Shown here: positions 8,180 to 9,274 of the stretch, in pieces
How positions within the stretch are numbered: the stretch's first letter is position 1
Layout: the number at the start of each line of letters is the position of its first letter
Source of the DNA: Tannerella sp. oral taxon 808
Lineage (GTDB): Bacteria; Bacteroidota; Bacteroidia; Bacteroidales; Tannerellaceae
NCBI GenBank assembly: GCA_002890585.1
Contig: MIQB01000076.1
Location: 1 to 9,274 of the forward strand
Length of the DNA: 9,274 nucleotides
Reading direction: 5' to 3'
Program-made: the position numbers and the translations under genes
Notes under the pieces: model-generated
The model's database searches: none
What the model was told of the DNA's origin: nothing
The model's input: only the letters and a program-made list of their open reading frames with translations

Positions 8180-9037
8180 TCATCCGTAAATGATCTTCCC
8201 TGACTCGTCCTTAAACTCCTCGAAACTCTTGCTGTACTGGTTCATGGCGCGAAGGCTCATGCCCATGCTTGAGAAGCCACCGTCGTGGAAGAGGTTCTGC
8301 ATCGTCACCTTACGCGTAAGGTCGGAGAAGAGCGTCACGCAATAGTCGGCGCAGTCGTCGGCCGTGGCGTTGCCCAGCGGGCTCATCTTGTCGGCGAAGT
8401 CCATCAGATGATCCATGCCCTTGATGCCGCTGCCGGCCGTGGTCAGCGTGGGCGATTGCGAGATGGTGTTGATACGCACGCCCTTTTCGCGCCCGTAGAT
8501 GTAGCCAAAGCTGCGCGCGATGGACTCAAGGAGACTCTTGGCGTCGGCCATGTCGTTATATCCGAAGAAGGTGCGCTGCGAGGCCACGTAGGTCAGGGCC
8601 ACGATAGATCCGCCCTCAGCGATGGCGTCCTGCTTCTTGGCCACCTGCAGCATCTTGTGGAAGGAGACGGCCGAGATGTCGAGCGTCTTCGTGAGCAGAT
8701 CGTAGTCCAGATCGTCGTAGGTGCGCTTCTTGCGCACGTTGGGGCTCATGCCGATGGAGTGGAGCACGAAATCGATCTTGCCGCCCAGTGCACGCGTCGA
8801 TTCGGTGAAGACCGTTTCAAGATCCTCCACACTCGTCGCGTCGGCGGGGATCATCGGCGCGCCCAGGCGTTCCGACAGCTTGCTCACGTCGCCCATACGG
8901 ATGGCGATCGGCGTGTTCGTCAGTGCGATCGTTGCGCCCTCTTCAGCGGCCCTTTCGGCCACCTTCCACGCGATCGACATATCGTTCAGTGCACCGAAAA
9001 TGATGCCTCTTTTCCCTTGCAATAAATTGTAACTCAT
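8180..9037 (-). CDS. fabI: Enoyl-[acyl-carrier-protein] reductase, FabI type
   Basis: This 285-residue cytoplasmic enzyme performs the last step of each type II fatty acid elongation round: NAD(P)H-dependent reduction of trans-2-enoyl-ACP to acyl-ACP. It is a short-chain dehydrogenase fold. The FabI form of the cofactor loop is visible near the start (GALNDMSIAWKVA, residues 15-27). Catalytic residues are Tyr150 (ALTY), Tyr160 and Lys167 in GYNDMADAK, with the FabI spacings Y-x9-Y and Y-x6-K. Other family segments are LHSIGMSPN at 92-100, NTISQSPTLTTAGSG and the C-terminal HDGGFSSMGMS. Length and completeness are normal. The ATG at 9037 begins MSYNLLQGKRGIIFGA with no N-terminal extension. 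The gene stands alone, convergent with the susC/susD operon, and has a good -7 element 29 bases upstream. The tandem array begins about 60 bases upstream of the start. Confidence 0.95.
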   Translation of the reverse strand: MSYNLLQGKRGIIFGALNDMSIAWKVAERAAEEGATIALTNTPIAIRMGDVSKLSERLGAPMIPADATSVEDLETVFTESTRALGGKIDFVLHSIGMSPNVRKKRTYDDLDYDLLTKTLDISAVSFHKMLQVAKKQDAIAEGGSIVALTYVASQRTFFGYNDMADAKSLLESIARSFGYIYGREKGVRINTISQSPTLTTAGSGIKGMDHLMDFADKMSPLGNATADDCADYCVTLFSDLTRKVTMQNLFHDGGFSSMGMSLRAMNQYSKSFEEFKDESGKIIYG

Positions 9038-9065
9038 TGTTCTTTCTGTCTTTAATTATCGGCGG

Positions 9066-9098
9066 CAAAGATAGGCATGCGCGTGCGCCCTACATAAA
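9066..9098 (-). promoter_or_regulatory. fabI promoter (-7 TATCTTTG, -33-like TTTA)
   Basis: On the minus strand TATCTTTG at 9073-9066 is an exact TAnnTTTG -7 element. A TTTA at 9098-9095, one base off the TTTG -33 consensus, lies 21 bases upstream. Transcription would start near 9059, leaving a leader of about 22 bases. The first unit of the downstream-lying tandem array starts at 9097, so the -33 position abuts the array. Confidence 0.65.
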
Positions 9099-9274
9099 TA
9101 ACCCGACGACAGTAGGGTTAATAGAATCAATGAAGATAATAACCCGACGACAGTAGGGTTAATAAAATCAACGCGAATAATAACCCGACGACAGCAGGGT
9201 TAATAAAATCAATGAAGATAATAACCCGACGACAGTAGGGTTAATAGAATCAATGAAGATAATAACCCGACGAC
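9097..9274. repeat. Second 41-bp tandem array, upstream of fabI and cut by the window end
   Basis: Units start at 9097, 9138, 9179, 9220 and 9261 (the last cut after 14 bases), an exact 41-base period. Each unit carries TAACCC, a ten-base loop (GACGACAGTA or one base different) and GGGTTA, a small dyad, followed by an AT-rich tail such as AATAGAATCAATGAAGAT. Units 1 and 4 are identical; unit 2 differs in the tail (CAACGCGAAT) and unit 3 has one base change in the loop. There are no unique spacers. The sequence is unrelated to the array at 2304-2743 although the period is the same. Confidence 0.92.

Noticed and set aside
8285..9025. 246-residue rightward ORF opposite fabI
   Set aside because: It lies wholly antisense to a clear FabI gene; long antisense frames are expected in GC-rich coding DNA and its Arg/His/Val-rich product is typical of such shadows.
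9097..9274. CRISPR array
   Set aside because: Units repeat end to end with only a few substitutions; no spacer diversity and no cas genes nearby.

Overview
The window looks like a chromosomal piece from a GC-rich member of the Bacteroidales. A Porphyromonadaceae or Tannerellaceae-type genome is my best guess, but no marker gene fixes the genus. The evidence is a SusC/SusD outer-membrane pair, a FabI with the family-typical TFFGYNDMADAK catalytic segment, promoter elements of the Bacteroidetes -7 type (TAnnTTTG), weak or absent Shine-Dalgarno sites and AT-rich intergenic repeats beside GC-rich genes. Both ends fall in repetitive or rearranged DNA (an inverted mnmE fragment on the left, a tandem array cut mid-unit on the right), so the window may be a whole contig ended by assembly problems.

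Layout. Bases 1-174 hold only the 5' end of mnmE (tRNA modification GTPase), in an impossible arrangement: start codon and first 13 codons read leftward, while the next ~45 codons read rightward. A 13-bp perfect inverted repeat marks the two breakpoints. Bases 175-326 are a divergent promoter region with one TACCTTTG element for each direction. Bases 327-2297 encode a complete ABC-F ATPase (656 aa). Bases 2298-3103 have no clear gene; they hold a terminator, a degenerate 41-bp tandem array with a 123-bp higher-order period, a nested inverted repeat, a weak promoter candidate and a possible 19-codon leader ORF. Bases 3104-8038 are a two-gene susC-like/susD-like operon ending in a strong terminator that probably also serves the convergent gene. 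Bases 8180-9037 (minus strand) encode FabI, with a good promoter at 9066-9073 directly followed by a second, unrelated tandem array that also has an exact 41-bp period and runs off the window end.

How the genes relate. SusC and SusD would form one outer-membrane import complex: the surface lipoprotein SusD captures a glycan or other oligomer and SusC imports it using TonB energy. No hydrolase, sigma/anti-sigma pair or hybrid sensor is present, so the substrate cannot be inferred. The ABC-F protein (ribosome-associated), MnmE (tRNA wobble uridine modification) and FabI (fatty acid elongation) are housekeeping functions with no evident link to the transport pair. I see no convincing new multi-gene system. 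The most unusual features are the two 41-bp dyad-containing arrays and the rearranged mnmE start.
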